Below are positions 1-6,762 of a stretch of 64,000 nucleotides of DNA, in pieces. Origin of the DNA: CAYFNF01 sp964344485 (GTDB taxonomy: Bacteria; Patescibacteriota; Patescibacteriia; UBA9570; XYC2-FULL-38-9). Below the pieces are notes generated by a model that was not told where the DNA came from, made no database searches, and saw only the letters and a program-made list of their open reading frames with translations. The first letter of the stretch is position 1; each line of letters begins with the position of its first letter. The position numbers and the translations under genes are program-made. The DNA lies in NCBI GenBank assembly GCA_964344485.1, contig CAYFNF010000001.1, positions 186,001 to 250,000 of the forward strand, given 5' to 3'.

Positions 1-843
1 TTTCAACACAAGCCACAGGTCAAGGGTGATCGACTATACGGTGTGGGCTCGATGGACATGAAAGGGAACGTTGCGGCAATGATTGCGGTGTTTAAAGACA
101 TGGCTCGAACTGTTGATTACCCGCTGGGGCTGCAATTGGTCACTGATGAAGAGATCGGGGGATTTGATGGCACAGGGTATCAGGTGGAGAAAGGTGTGCG
201 CTCAGAGTTTGTTATTGCGGTTGAAGCCACGAATTTTGATATCGTAAATAAAGCAAAAGGAATTCTATGGGCTAAGGTTTCTGCAACAGGGAAAACCGGC
301 CATGGAGCGCATCCGTGGAATGGTGAGAATGCTATTTGGAAGATGCACAGTTTCTTACAGGCGCTACAGAAGAATTATCCGGTTCCGAAAAAGGAACAAT
401 GGGCGACTACGGTTAATCTCTGTGACATAGGCACAAGCAACCATGCATATAACAAGATTCCTGACGACTGTATGGTCGGTTTGGATGTCCGTTTTATTCC
501 CGAAGACACTAAGACGATCCTGCCGAGTATAAAGAAGTTACTGCCAAAAGGTTCCACACTCGAGGTTATTACAAACGAACCCGCGTTGTTAGTTGACAAA
601 GACAATGATCATATTACACTGTTGCGGAACGCTGGACGGAGTGTCTTGAAAAAGAGCATGAAATTACGTGGAGCTCAAGGATCATCTGATGCACGACACT
701 TTACTAAAGTGAACTGCCCAGGGATTGAGTTCGGGCCAGTTGGCGCTGGAATCGGTAGCGACAAGGAGTGGGTCAGTATTTCAAGCTTAGAACAGTTCTA
801 CTATTTACTAGCCGAGTATCTCACGGCGTTACATACTAAATAA
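1..843 (+). CDS. M20 family metallopeptidase (ArgE/DapE/CPG2-like), 5' truncated
   Basis: Frame 1 is open from the first base, so the N-terminus lies outside the window. The visible 280 residues begin just before the M20 motif GSMDMKG (metal-binding Asp), followed by DEEIGG at about residue 50 (catalytic and metal-binding Glu pair). A typical dimerisation domain follows (KTGHGAHPW), and near the C-terminus SSDARHF and GPVG. M20 enzymes are zinc exo- or dipeptidases or deacylases; the substrate cannot be read from this fragment. It ends 18 bp before the first of three glutamine amidotransferase-like genes and probably shares their transcript. The GTG at 43 is not a plausible start because homologous sequence continues upstream. 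Confidence 0.85.
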   Translation, partial: FQHKPQVKGDRLYGVGSMDMKGNVAAMIAVFKDMARTVDYPLGLQLVTDEEIGGFDGTGYQVEKGVRSEFVIAVEATNFDIVNKAKGILWAKVSATGKTGHGAHPWNGENAIWKMHSFLQALQKNYPVPKKEQWATTVNLCDIGTSNHAYNKIPDDCMVGLDVRFIPEDTKTILPSIKKLLPKGSTLEVITNEPALLVDKDNDHITLLRNAGRSVLKKSMKLRGAQGSSDARHFTKVNCPGIEFGPVGAGIGSDKEWVSISSLEQFYYLLAEYLTALHTK

Positions 844-861
844 CCTATTTAAATTAACAAC

Positions 862-1623
862 ATGGCAAAAAAAGAGATTAAACAGCGCAAAGATTTACGC
901 ATTCTACTTGTTCAGATGCGTGGTGATGAAACTAAGCAGCATGAGATGGACTGTTTATTACGATACGGACATCTTGAGCCTGAGCAATTAATCTCTTATG
1001 ATGCGTTAACTGATTCGGTGACCAATGACATTATCGAGGGTATGGACGCGGTGATTGTTGGGGGCGCAAACGAATTTCGAGTGTCGCACAAGGACTTTCA
1101 TCAACTAGAAGAAGTAGAGGAGTTGGTTCGACACTGTACAGAGAAGAAAATTCCATTACTTGGCATTTGTTACGGAGCACATGTGATTGCAGAGGCGCTC
1201 GGTGGAACCGTGGAGTACACCCCGGATCGTAAAGAAGTGTCTAATCATGTCATGACCTGCATGCCAGCAGCTACGGATGACGAATTGCTGTATGACATGC
1301 CAAAGAAATTTAAAGCAAACTGTGGACGAACCGACAATATTATCAGTATTCCTGAGCATATGATTCACTTGGTGAAGTCTGAATTATCTGAATACCATAT
1401 CTTCCGTGTTCCTGAGGCGCCAGTTTATGCAGTCCAGTTTCACGCAGAGTTGTGTAAGAAAGATGAGTGGACGCGTATGGACTTTGCTCATGCACATGGT
1501 GGGTACTTTAAGGACAATGAAGACTTGCAGAATCAGAAAGATAAGATTGTAAAGACTCCTGAGGCAACGAGTTTAATAGAGAAATTTGTTGATCGAATAG
1601 TGCTTCCAGCTGTGAATTCATAG
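862..1623 (+). CDS. Class I glutamine amidotransferase-like protein (paralogue 1)
   Basis: A 253-residue single-domain GATase1 protein. The nucleophile elbow GICYG puts the catalytic Cys at about residue 103. The His-x-Glu part of the triad is in QFHAEL near residue 194. Such domains release ammonia from glutamine or act as gamma-glutamyl hydrolases; no synthase domain is attached, so the acceptor is unknown. It starts with ATG at 862 after an AT-rich spacer without SD. Paralogues at 3625 and 4446 share the opening (R-I-L-L, DALT-T-V-T-D, then the elbow). This copy is the most divergent of the three, with FHAELCKK where the others have YHPELDE. Confidence 0.8.
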   Translation: MAKKEIKQRKDLRILLVQMRGDETKQHEMDCLLRYGHLEPEQLISYDALTDSVTNDIIEGMDAVIVGGANEFRVSHKDFHQLEEVEELVRHCTEKKIPLLGICYGAHVIAEALGGTVEYTPDRKEVSNHVMTCMPAATDDELLYDMPKKFKANCGRTDNIISIPEHMIHLVKSELSEYHIFRVPEAPVYAVQFHAELCKKDEWTRMDFAHAHGGYFKDNEDLQNQKDKIVKTPEATSLIEKFVDRIVLPAVNS

Positions 1624-1683
1624 CCTGCGCATCGTTTCTACTAGACCCATTAGTAGATTTTTCCACATTTTTTCGAAAAACCC

Positions 1684-1712
1684 TTGACTTATGACGATCA
1701 TTATTATAGAAT
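1684..1712 (+). promoter_or_regulatory. Sigma70-type promoter of the C1 leader
   Basis: TTGACT (1684-1689), a 17-bp spacer and TAGAAT (1707-1712). Predicted start is near 1719. It would drive the leader peptide, the attenuator and, on readthrough, the GC-rich ATP-grasp gene. Confidence 0.65.
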
Positions 1713-1742
1713 TTTGCAAACGTTAAATAACGTACAAACGTA

Positions 1743-1838
1743 ATGAACTCAGTGACACATACAATACAGAACTGTTTCGAGCTAATTATTAGCCTGATTG
1801 TCCTTATTCGTAAGGGTGGGTTTTTGAGTGCTAGGTAA
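1743..1838 (+). CDS. Putative 31-residue attenuation leader peptide (Ile/Leu/Val rich)
   Basis: ATG at 1743, about 24 nt after the predicted transcript start, opens a 31-codon ORF ending in TAA at 1836. Residues 13-24 read ELIISLIVLIRK, with codons CTA ATT ATT AGC CTG ATT GTC CTT ATT, an unusual run of branched-chain residues. Codons 25-29 (GGT GGG TTT TTG AGT) are exactly the 5' strand of the antiterminator helix described separately. There is no SD, as for many genes here. A small membrane peptide is the main alternative, since the same residues are hydrophobic and followed by RK. Confidence 0.5.
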   Translation: MNSVTHTIQNCFELIISLIVLIRKGGFLSAR

Positions 1839-1884
1839 ACGTATTTACACATTACTCAAAAGCCCGCCACTCGGCGGGTTTTTT
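1815..1884 (+). promoter_or_regulatory. Attenuator: antiterminator and intrinsic terminator in mutually exclusive pairing
   Basis: 1815-1829 pairs with 1854-1868 in 15 uninterrupted base pairs (13 Watson-Crick, two G-U), around a small GTAAA/TTTAC hairpin. The terminator uses 1863-1868 (CCCGCC) with 1873-1878 (GGCGGG), loop ACTC, then six T. The two helices compete for 1863-1868. The antiterminator 5' strand lies inside the leader ORF. A ribosome reaching the stop at 1836 would cover it and favour termination; one stalled at the Ile/Leu/Val codons (1782-1808) would leave it free. Confidence 0.65.
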
Positions 1885-1895
1885 CATTACGTGAT

Positions 1896-1979
1896 TGAGC
1901 CTCTCGCAGTACTCGTTCGGACTATAAACCCGGCTTGCGCCGGGCCAACCGTCCTTCACGAGCACTGCTGCGGCTCTCA
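1896..1979 (+). ncRNA. Rod-like RNA structure between attenuator and ATP-grasp gene
   Basis: An almost fully paired rod: TGAG/CTCA, CC/GG, GCAGT/ACTGC (1906-1910 with 1964-1968), CTCGT/ACGAG (1912-1916 with 1958-1962), GGAC/GTCC, capped by CCCGGC-TTGC-GCCGGG (1929-1944). It contains no tRNA, SRP or RNase P consensus that I recognise. It may be part of the C1 5' UTR or a separate small RNA. Confidence 0.45.
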
Positions 1980-1994
1980 TGAAATGAATAACCT

Positions 1995-2024
1995 CACTGT
2001 ACATGTAGAAATACGTCTACAGTG
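1995..2024 (+). repeat. Hairpin with GAAA tetraloop
   Basis: CACTGTA (1995-2001) pairs with TACAGTG (2018-2024). After a C-C mismatch, ATGTA pairs with TACGT around a GAAA loop. It sits between the rod RNA and the C1 translation leader. As DNA it is also a 30-bp near-palindrome, so an operator is possible. Confidence 0.4.
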
Positions 2025-2049
2025 GCACATTGAAAAGTGATTGATGTCA

Positions 2050-2130
2050 GATACTCTTGTCGATCTGGCGGTTCGTAGGAGGAGAGCGAGCCGCCGGACT
2101 GGCAAGAGTATCCTTCCCCAAGATGGGGAG
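2050..2130 (+). promoter_or_regulatory. 5' UTR stem-loops of the GC-rich ATP-grasp gene
   Basis: GATACTCTTG (2050-2059) pairs with CAAGAGTATC (2103-2112). Inside, GGCGGTTC (2067-2074) pairs with GAGCCGCC (2088-2095), and the loop displays GTAGGAGGAGAGC, an SD-like sequence. A second small hairpin, TCCCC-aagat-GGGGA, follows at about 2115-2129. The real SD lies further on, at 2155. Function is unknown; mRNA stabilisation or a regulator binding site are possible. Confidence 0.45.
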
Positions 2131-2163
2131 TAACAGAACCGCGCTGCTGTGAAAAGGAGAGAC

Positions 2164-3465
2164 ATGAAGCGGATTCTGATCGACGCGGTCCAAGAGGATT
2201 GGCCGCACCTGCGAGATGTCGACGCGATCGAAGCCTACTGGAATCGACCGCTGATGTTCGGAGAAGACTGCGTGGTGGTGGTCCACGCGAGCCAGGAGGA
2301 CGAAGAACTGCAGCAGCTGCTGCACGACTACGGAACCATGGGCATCGGGCCCGCCGAAGTCATCTACGTCACGCCGCGAGGCAGAAGCTTCTACCAGGAC
2401 ATCCTGGCTGACACCGACGCCATGGCGCGGATTCGCGCTCTGATGGCCGAAGGCGCCAAGCTGGACCTGTTCTGTGCTTCGCTCGAGGCGATCAAGTTCG
2501 TGGAAGCCGCTGGCTTCAAGTGGGACACCGACACGCTCAACCCTACCCCGGATCTGTACGCCCTACTGGCCAACAAGGCCGCGATGCGCGAGATGCTGGT
2601 GGAGGCCGGACTTCACACCCTGGTACCGCCGCACGTGCTCGTGCGAACCGAAGCCGACCTGCGACAGTGGGTCACCTACTTCGGAGAGAACGGTGAAGGC
2701 GACGGAGTCTGTGTGAAGCGCCCGGACGGCGCGAGCTCGGAAGGGCAGGTGTTCCTGCGCAAGGGCGATGCGCCCGACGAGTTCCTCCGTACCCACTTCG
2801 ATCCAGAGCTCCGCATCATCGTGGAGCCCGCGTACGAGCACATCCCGTTCTCCGTGGTCTACGACCTCACCGGAAGCGAGGCTCGACTCGCGTACGGTTC
2901 CCTGCAGTGGCAGGGGCGTCACACCCGGCTCGGTGATCGCATCACCATGAGGCACCTGGTCGACAAGGACCTGGATCACCGCGCGAACATGGTGGGGTCC
3001 ACCGGAATGGACCTGGGACCGCTGGCATGGCGCCAGATCGAGAGCGCGGCTGTCGCGTACGAGCCGGTCATGGGCCGGATCTACGAGATGGGCTACCGCA
3101 GCCAGATCTGTGCCGACATGCTCGGCGTGAACCCCATGATGGCCCTCGGGTCGGAGTTCAACCCCCGTCGTGCGCACAGCAACTTCCCGGCCGCTGTCCA
3201 AGCAGCACTGGAGTCCCGCTTCGGTGGGGAGATCGTGGTCCTGGCGACCAACGTCGAAGTACACCCTTCGGTGAACTCGTACTCCGCTGCTCGTTCTCGC
3301 GTGTCGCACCTGTGCGACGGAACCTCGCCCTCGGGCGTGCTGTTCTACCACACCCCCATCCTCCCCATCATGCCCAAGTGCGGGCTGATCTGCTGCGGAC
3401 GCAGCTTCGAGGAGGTGCGGGAGCACTGCGAGACGGCTGAGGCCGAACTGCAAGCTGCCGCGTGA
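2164..3465 (+). CDS. GC-rich cassette C1: ATP-grasp ligase-like protein
   Basis: A 433-residue protein, far more GC-rich than its neighbours, with mostly G/C-ending codons (CTG, GTG, GCC). The N-terminal half looks like a pre-ATP-grasp domain. The ATP-grasp part has VCVKRPDGASSEGQVFL near residue 185 (Lys and small-residue loop for ATP) and EFNPRRAHS near residue 340 (metal-binding Glu and Asn). It resembles PGM1-type peptide ligases, which join a carboxylate to an amine through an acyl phosphate; the substrate is unknown. ATG at 2164 is preferred over GTG at 2149 because AGGAG lies 5 nt upstream of it. It sits alone between an attenuated leader and its own terminator, separating amidotransferase paralogues. 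Confidence 0.65.
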   Translation: MKRILIDAVQEDWPHLRDVDAIEAYWNRPLMFGEDCVVVVHASQEDEELQQLLHDYGTMGIGPAEVIYVTPRGRSFYQDILADTDAMARIRALMAEGAKLDLFCASLEAIKFVEAAGFKWDTDTLNPTPDLYALLANKAAMREMLVEAGLHTLVPPHVLVRTEADLRQWVTYFGENGEGDGVCVKRPDGASSEGQVFLRKGDAPDEFLRTHFDPELRIIVEPAYEHIPFSVVYDLTGSEARLAYGSLQWQGRHTRLGDRITMRHLVDKDLDHRANMVGSTGMDLGPLAWRQIESAAVAYEPVMGRIYEMGYRSQICADMLGVNPMMALGSEFNPRRAHSNFPAAVQAALESRFGGEIVVLATNVEVHPSVNSYSAARSRVSHLCDGTSPSGVLFYHTPILPIMPKCGLICCGRSFEEVREHCETAEAELQAAA

Positions 3466-3538
3466 GCGGCAACGGCGAAGCTGGGCGGGCCTACCGAAGC
3501 ACCACTACAGGACATCGCATCAACGACATCAGTCCTTC

Positions 3539-3574
3539 GGGGTGAGCACCACACTCGCCCCTCCCCATTTTTTT
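3539..3574 (+). terminator. Intrinsic terminator of cassette C1
   Basis: GGGGTGAG (3539-3546) pairs with CTCGCCCC (3554-3561), one G-U, followed after six bases by T7 (3568-3574). Confidence 0.75.
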
Positions 3575-3608
3575 CAACAACCCCGCGTCTGAGCGGTTCA
3601 TATAAACA

Positions 3609-3617
3609 TGATATAAT
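3609..3617 (+). promoter_or_regulatory. Extended -10 promoter, leaderless start
   Basis: TGATATAAT (TGn plus TATAAT at 3612-3617) ends 7 bp before the ATG at 3625. The predicted transcript would therefore begin at or next to the start codon. No clear -35 is visible. Confidence 0.6.
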
Positions 3618-3624
3618 AATCACT

Positions 3625-4392
3625 ATGCCCGAAATAGCATCAAAAAAAACACGCGATCAAGTGAAGATTCGAGTCATTCACTTTCGAAGCGATCCAGTCA
3701 TACAAAAGATGGAGTTTGATAGTTTTGTACGTTTTACAAAATTACGACCAGAGCAGCTTGTTGTGCATAACGCATTAACCGACCCAGTAACTACTGACCT
3801 GATAGATGGATTCGATGGATTACTCATCGCCGGCGGTGGAGATGTTCGTGTTACCGAGGAGCTACCGTTTTGGGAGCCGGTGCGAAAGTTGTTGCGCCAT
3901 GCGTATGAAATTAATTTTCCAACGCTTGGAGTCTGCTTAGGCATCCAGTTAGCAGCACAAGAGTTCGGTGGAAAGCTCACGAGTGACAAGAAGTACTTCG
4001 AAACCGGAACCTATCCAATGTACTTAACAGACGCAGCAAAGAACGATCCGATGTATCAAGGAATTCCAGAGATATTTAATGGACAGATGGGGCATAATGA
4101 TACAGTAATTGAAATACCAGCAGAAGCTGTTCATCTCACCTATAGCGATAGGTCAAAATATCAAGCGTTCTGCTTTCCCGGGAAGAAGATGTACTTCACG
4201 CAGTATCATCCTGAGTTAGACGAGCACCAGTTGCGTGAGCGTCTGTATTATTATGAAGAGCATTACGCAGATAACAAAGAAGAGTTTCAAGCCATCCTGA
4301 ACACACTGCAAGACTCCACTGATGCGTCTCTCATACTAGAACGGTTTGTTGATGTGTTGGTGCTTGATTCTGAAGCAGTTTGCGGAATGTAG
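3625..4392 (+). CDS. Class I glutamine amidotransferase-like protein (paralogue 2)
   Basis: 255 residues. The catalytic Cys lies in GVCLG at about residue 104, and the His-Glu pair in QYHPELDE near residue 195. Residues NGQMGHNDT follow the elbow region and recur as NGQMGHKDS in paralogue 3. It closely resembles the gene at 4446 through most of its length, implying tandem duplication. It appears to be transcribed as a leaderless mRNA from its own -10. The role of the family is unclear: stand-alone amidotransferase or gamma-glutamyl peptidase. The neighbouring M20 peptidase makes peptide or amide catabolism reasonable but unproven. Confidence 0.8.
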   Translation: MPEIASKKTRDQVKIRVIHFRSDPVIQKMEFDSFVRFTKLRPEQLVVHNALTDPVTTDLIDGFDGLLIAGGGDVRVTEELPFWEPVRKLLRHAYEINFPTLGVCLGIQLAAQEFGGKLTSDKKYFETGTYPMYLTDAAKNDPMYQGIPEIFNGQMGHNDTVIEIPAEAVHLTYSDRSKYQAFCFPGKKMYFTQYHPELDEHQLRERLYYYEEHYADNKEEFQAILNTLQDSTDASLILERFVDVLVLDSEAVCGM

Positions 4393-4445
4393 GAATACTT
4401 GTTAGTATCACGTCTATAATTAAATTAGTTTTTTTCAATACACAG

Positions 4446-5216
4446 ATGTCACAGCCAAAGAAACGGGAGGATGTACGGATTCTCCTTTTACAATTCCGAG
4501 AGGACCCATTTATTAAGAAGCAGGAGTTTGATCAATACGTACGGTTTACGAAACTTCGCGCAGATCAGATTGATGTCCTAGATGCATTAACAGAGACAGT
4601 TACAAATGACTGTGTCCATGGGTATAATGGAGTCATAGTGGGTGGAGTTGGACATATATTCATCAGCGACAACGCTCCGTTTCAAGAACCGGTACTCGAG
4701 TTAATTCGCTATTTACTCGAACAGAACATTCCAACGCTCGGAATCTGTTTTGGCGCACAACTTGCTGCACTGGCGTTAGGCGGTACAGTAGAGCGAAAGC
4801 CAGAGATGTTTGAGTACGGAACGTATCAGATGTATTTAGAGGATGAAGCGAAGAACGATTTGATGTTCGACGGTGTACCATCTCCTTTTAATGGACAGAT
4901 GGGGCATAAAGATTCTATTACTGAGCTACCTGAGGGTGCCGTGCGCTTAACGTATAGTGATGCATGTCCAAATCAAGCGTTTTACTTCCCCGGAAAGAAG
5001 TTTTATGTTGTGCAGTATCATCCGGAGCTAGATGAGAAAGGGCTAAAAGATCGTTTAGCGTATTATCGTGACCACTATGCTCGAGATGAGAAGCAATATC
5101 AAGAGCTGCGAGACCGTATTACCGACTCTACTGACGCATCAAAGATTCTAGAGCGGTTTATCGACGTGCTCGTGCTTGACGAGCCAGCGCAACAGAGCGT
5201 AAAAGATCAGAAATAA
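4446..5216 (+). CDS. Class I glutamine amidotransferase-like protein (paralogue 3)
   Basis: 256 residues from ATG at 4446. The frame is open back to 4380, but those 22 residues overlap the upstream gene and are not seen in the paralogues. The catalytic Cys is in GICFG (about residue 101) and the His in QYHPELDE (about 192). It is close to the 3625 product, including the C-terminal ILERFVDVLVLD-type ending, here ILERFIDVLVLDE. It lies 53 bp after paralogue 2, probably on the same transcript. Confidence 0.8.
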   Translation: MSQPKKREDVRILLLQFREDPFIKKQEFDQYVRFTKLRADQIDVLDALTETVTNDCVHGYNGVIVGGVGHIFISDNAPFQEPVLELIRYLLEQNIPTLGICFGAQLAALALGGTVERKPEMFEYGTYQMYLEDEAKNDLMFDGVPSPFNGQMGHKDSITELPEGAVRLTYSDACPNQAFYFPGKKFYVVQYHPELDEKGLKDRLAYYRDHYARDEKQYQELRDRITDSTDASKILERFIDVLVLDEPAQQSVKDQK

Positions 5217-5281
5217 GATTCCCTAGGCCTAGCACCAAATGTTGTCAACTAGTTGTGTGTAGAATCTGTGCACGGGAGCAC

Positions 5282-5311
5282 TTGATTTTTCCACTACAAA
5301 CAACGTATAAT
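5282..5311 (+). promoter_or_regulatory. Promoter of the structured ncRNA
   Basis: TTGATT (5282-5287), 18-bp spacer, TATAAT (5306-5311). The predicted start coincides with the first hairpin at about 5318. Confidence 0.6.
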
Positions 5312-5317
5312 GAAGGT

Positions 5318-5583
5318 GTCCTCTTTGAGGACGCAAGCTCTGTGATCGATACATCCAGTTTCAACAAGTCGTTTCCTGTAGGGTTCATATTTTACACACT
5401 GCGGTGTGTGAAGAGGGCCTCATGAGGTAGTTGTGCTCTGTACTACTCTGAAAGTGGTTCCGACTGCTTGAAGGTCTGCAGAATACTAGCTAGCTGAAGA
5501 AGCTGGCGAAGCCCACCTACTTATCAGGAAGCTCGGAATATCGATAAACAGAGCTCACAATACCCGGGAGTACCCGGTTTTTG
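5318..5583 (+). ncRNA. Structured ncRNA of about 265 nt, possibly 6S RNA
   Basis: The transcript opens with a perfect hairpin (GTCCTC/GAGGAC, 5318-5332). A long closing helix pairs 5336-5343 with 5548-5555 (8 bp), then 5345-5351 with 5539-5545 (7 bp). Further in, GTAGGGTTC pairs with GAAGCCCACCTAC. Small local hairpins lie on both strands of the interior: ACACAC-TGCG-GTGTGT, and GCTAGCT with AGCTGGC. It ends with CCGGG/CCCGG and T5. A rod with a central bubble and small 3'-strand hairpin is the 6S layout. No RNase P, tmRNA or SRP core motif is visible. Identity is inferred from shape only. Confidence 0.5.
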
Positions 5584-5588
5584 TGTAT

Positions 5589-5630
5589 AAAAAAACGCGC
5601 TGTGGCTCAGCTCGCTGTAGAGCGAAGCGT
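5589..5630 (-). terminator. Intrinsic terminator of cassette C2
   Basis: Read on the minus strand, a stem containing TCGCT/AGCGA with flanking GC pairs ends in T7 (A-run at 5589-5595). It begins right at the C2 stop codon. Confidence 0.6.
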
Positions 5631-6172
5631 CATGAACCCACGCGCGTGCGTGTGAACAGCAGATGCGAGTTGCCGGACCAGAGGCGCTGGTAGCGACCCA
5701 TGGGTCGATCCATGGAGCAGTAGGAGTAGTGCTCGCGCAAGTGTCGACGACCGCCAGTTGGTGACATGACGTGGATCACTGGGAAGGAGGTCTGGATCTG
5801 ACCGACCTTGCCAGCGTCGTACGGTCTGCTGTTGAACGGGGAACCGAGGGCGAGCACCCCAGGGTCGTCATCATCTTCGTCGTAGACCCGGGTGACCAGG
5901 TCCCATGCGATCAGCTCCCACATGTTCGCCGGTCGGAACCCCCTGAGCCCTGTTGAGATCAGGAGTTGCTCAATGGGGACAGAGCCTGCACATCCGTACG
6001 GGGTCTCGCGAACCCGTACCAGGAAGAAGTCGCCGGGCCGTCCTGGCTGCATCAAGATCTCTGCCATGTTCTCCGATGGCCGCAGTCGGCGTGGTAGTCT
6101 GGTCGTGCTGCCGAGGTCCAGACCGAACGGGATGTTCAGCCGGAGTATGACCGTAAGCAAGCTGCTTACCAT
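5630..6172 (-). CDS. GC-rich cassette C2: hypothetical protein, 180 aa
   Basis: I do not recognise this protein. The start is ATG at 6172, chosen because CTTAGGAGGA lies 8 nt upstream (6181-6190), a near-perfect SD. The longer open frame to 6238 would run through that SD. Residues 1-17 are moderately hydrophobic (MVSSLLTVILRLNIPFG). The middle has PGRPGDFFLVRVRETPYG and an acidic run (EDDDDP). Base composition is strongly GC-rich against flanking AT-rich sequence. It is monocistronic, with a structured leader (6259-6336) and its own terminator. No signal peptide or catalytic motif is convincing. Confidence 0.55.
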   Translation of the reverse strand: MVSSLLTVILRLNIPFGLDLGSTTRLPRRLRPSENMAEILMQPGRPGDFFLVRVRETPYGCAGSVPIEQLLISTGLRGFRPANMWELIAWDLVTRVYDEDDDDPGVLALGSPFNSRPYDAGKVGQIQTSFPVIHVMSPTGGRRHLREHYSYCSMDRPMGRYQRLWSGNSHLLFTRTRVGS

Positions 6173-6258
6173 TTTGCTAATCCTCCTAAGAGGTGCTTCA
6201 TTGCGAATGATGCACCCATGAGTAGATCTTCGCCCCACTCATTCATGCACCATGTTGT

Positions 6259-6336
6259 AAAAAAACGAGCACAATGTTCGAAACCCTATTCACATTCTCG
6301 CGTCTGCTGAGGTGAAGAGGAGAACACTATGCTCGT
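6259..6336 (-). promoter_or_regulatory. Conserved hairpin leader of C2 (shared with C3), ending in a T run
   Basis: On the minus-strand RNA, 6322-6336 and 6265-6279 form a 15-bp stem (ACGAGCA/TGCTCGT and GTTC/GAAC, with G-U pairs between). The plus-strand RNA would have A-C mismatches there, so the transcribed strand pairs better. An inner stem adds TTCAC/GTGAA and CCT/AGG. The 3' arm runs into T7 (6259-6265), so the hairpin also has the form of an intrinsic terminator upstream of the coding region. It matches the C3 leader in sequence and shape. Confidence 0.6.
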
Positions 6337-6398
6337 GTTTCCAGCGTATGATACGACCGCTCGGTGTCGTTAGTAGTTTTTCTTCTATTTGCGGCTTC

Positions 6399-6427
6399 TT
6401 CTTACCATGAGATTGCATGATCGTCAA
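6399..6427 (-). promoter_or_regulatory. Promoter of cassette C2
   Basis: Minus strand: TTGACG, 17-bp spacer ending ATGG, then TAAGAA. TGG before the -10 makes it extended. The C3 promoter has the same 17-bp spacing and the same CATGGTA/TATGGTA junction. Confidence 0.5.
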
Positions 6428-6434
6428 GCCTTTC

Positions 6435-6463
6435 TTGCGGTTGATATTGATGTGCAGTACAAT
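6435..6463 (+). promoter_or_regulatory. Promoter of tRNA-Gly
   Basis: TTGCGG (6435-6440), 17-bp spacer, TACAAT (6458-6463), 15 bp before the tRNA. It overlaps the divergent C2 promoter region. Confidence 0.5.
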
Positions 6464-6478
6464 CACTCAGAGGTATAT

Positions 6479-6549
6479 GCGGGATTAGTACAATGGTAGT
6501 ACATCTGCTTCCCAAGCAGGAGACGCGAGTTCGATTCTCGTATCCCGCT
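6479..6549 (+). tRNA. tRNA-Gly (CCC)
   Basis: Cloverleaf with acceptor GCGGGAT/ATCCCGC, the anticodon stem around CTTCCCA (anticodon CCC), and a T arm GCGAG-TTCGATT-CTCGT. CCA is not encoded. The gene stands alone between two GC-rich minus-strand units. Confidence 0.9.
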
Positions 6550-6565
6550 CAATCAATGAGACAAT

Positions 6566-6592
6566 AAAAAAGCCGTGGTTGGTTACCAGGGC
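6566..6592 (-). terminator. Intrinsic terminator of cassette C3
   Basis: Minus strand: GCC-C-TGGT pairs with ACCA-C-GGC, followed by T6. The 5' arm overlaps the last codons of the 6583-6762 gene. Confidence 0.55.
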
Positions 6593-6762
6593 TGTTGCAC
6601 TTCGGTCGCGTCCTTGTACGCCTGGTGCAGCTTGGTGAGCCATCCTTCGTCGCCGATTGACAGCGCGCAGAGCAGGACGATCACGATCAGCAGGATGCCC
6701 ACTGGGAGCAGCAGGACCACGTCATTTCGCGGCTGACGGGATTGCGGTTGGCGCCACCCCAT
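6583..6762 (-). CDS. GC-rich cassette C3, second gene: small membrane protein, 59 aa
   Basis: ATG at 6762 overlaps the stop of the preceding gene as TGATG, a usual sign of translational coupling. The protein has a charged N-terminus (RQPQSRQPRND), one transmembrane segment (VVLLLPVGILLIVIVLLCAL) and a polar tail. The frame is also open upstream, because it is the continuation of the shifted first gene. Function unknown. Its pairing with another membrane protein suggests a two-component membrane assembly, an inference only. Confidence 0.55.
   Translation of the reverse strand: MGWRQPQSRQPRNDVVLLLPVGILLIVIVLLCALSIGDEGWLTKLHQAYKDATEVQQPW

Noticed and set aside
1743..1838. Type I toxin peptide
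   Set aside because: The hydrophobic run and RK end would fit, but the last codons pair perfectly with the terminator arm, which attenuation explains better. Not excluded.
1896..1979. tRNA or SRP RNA in the C1 leader
   Set aside because: No acceptor/T-arm pattern and no SRP domain IV motif (GGAAG...AGCAG).
2563..3453. 296-codon open frame on the minus strand
   Set aside because: Antisense shadow of the GC-rich ATP-grasp gene; GC-rich codons make long opposite frames. No SD and no recognisable motif.
5318..5583. RNase P RNA or tmRNA
   Set aside because: No P4 core (GAGGAAAGTCC, ACAGAAA) and no tmRNA tag or CCA end; length and rod shape fit 6S better.
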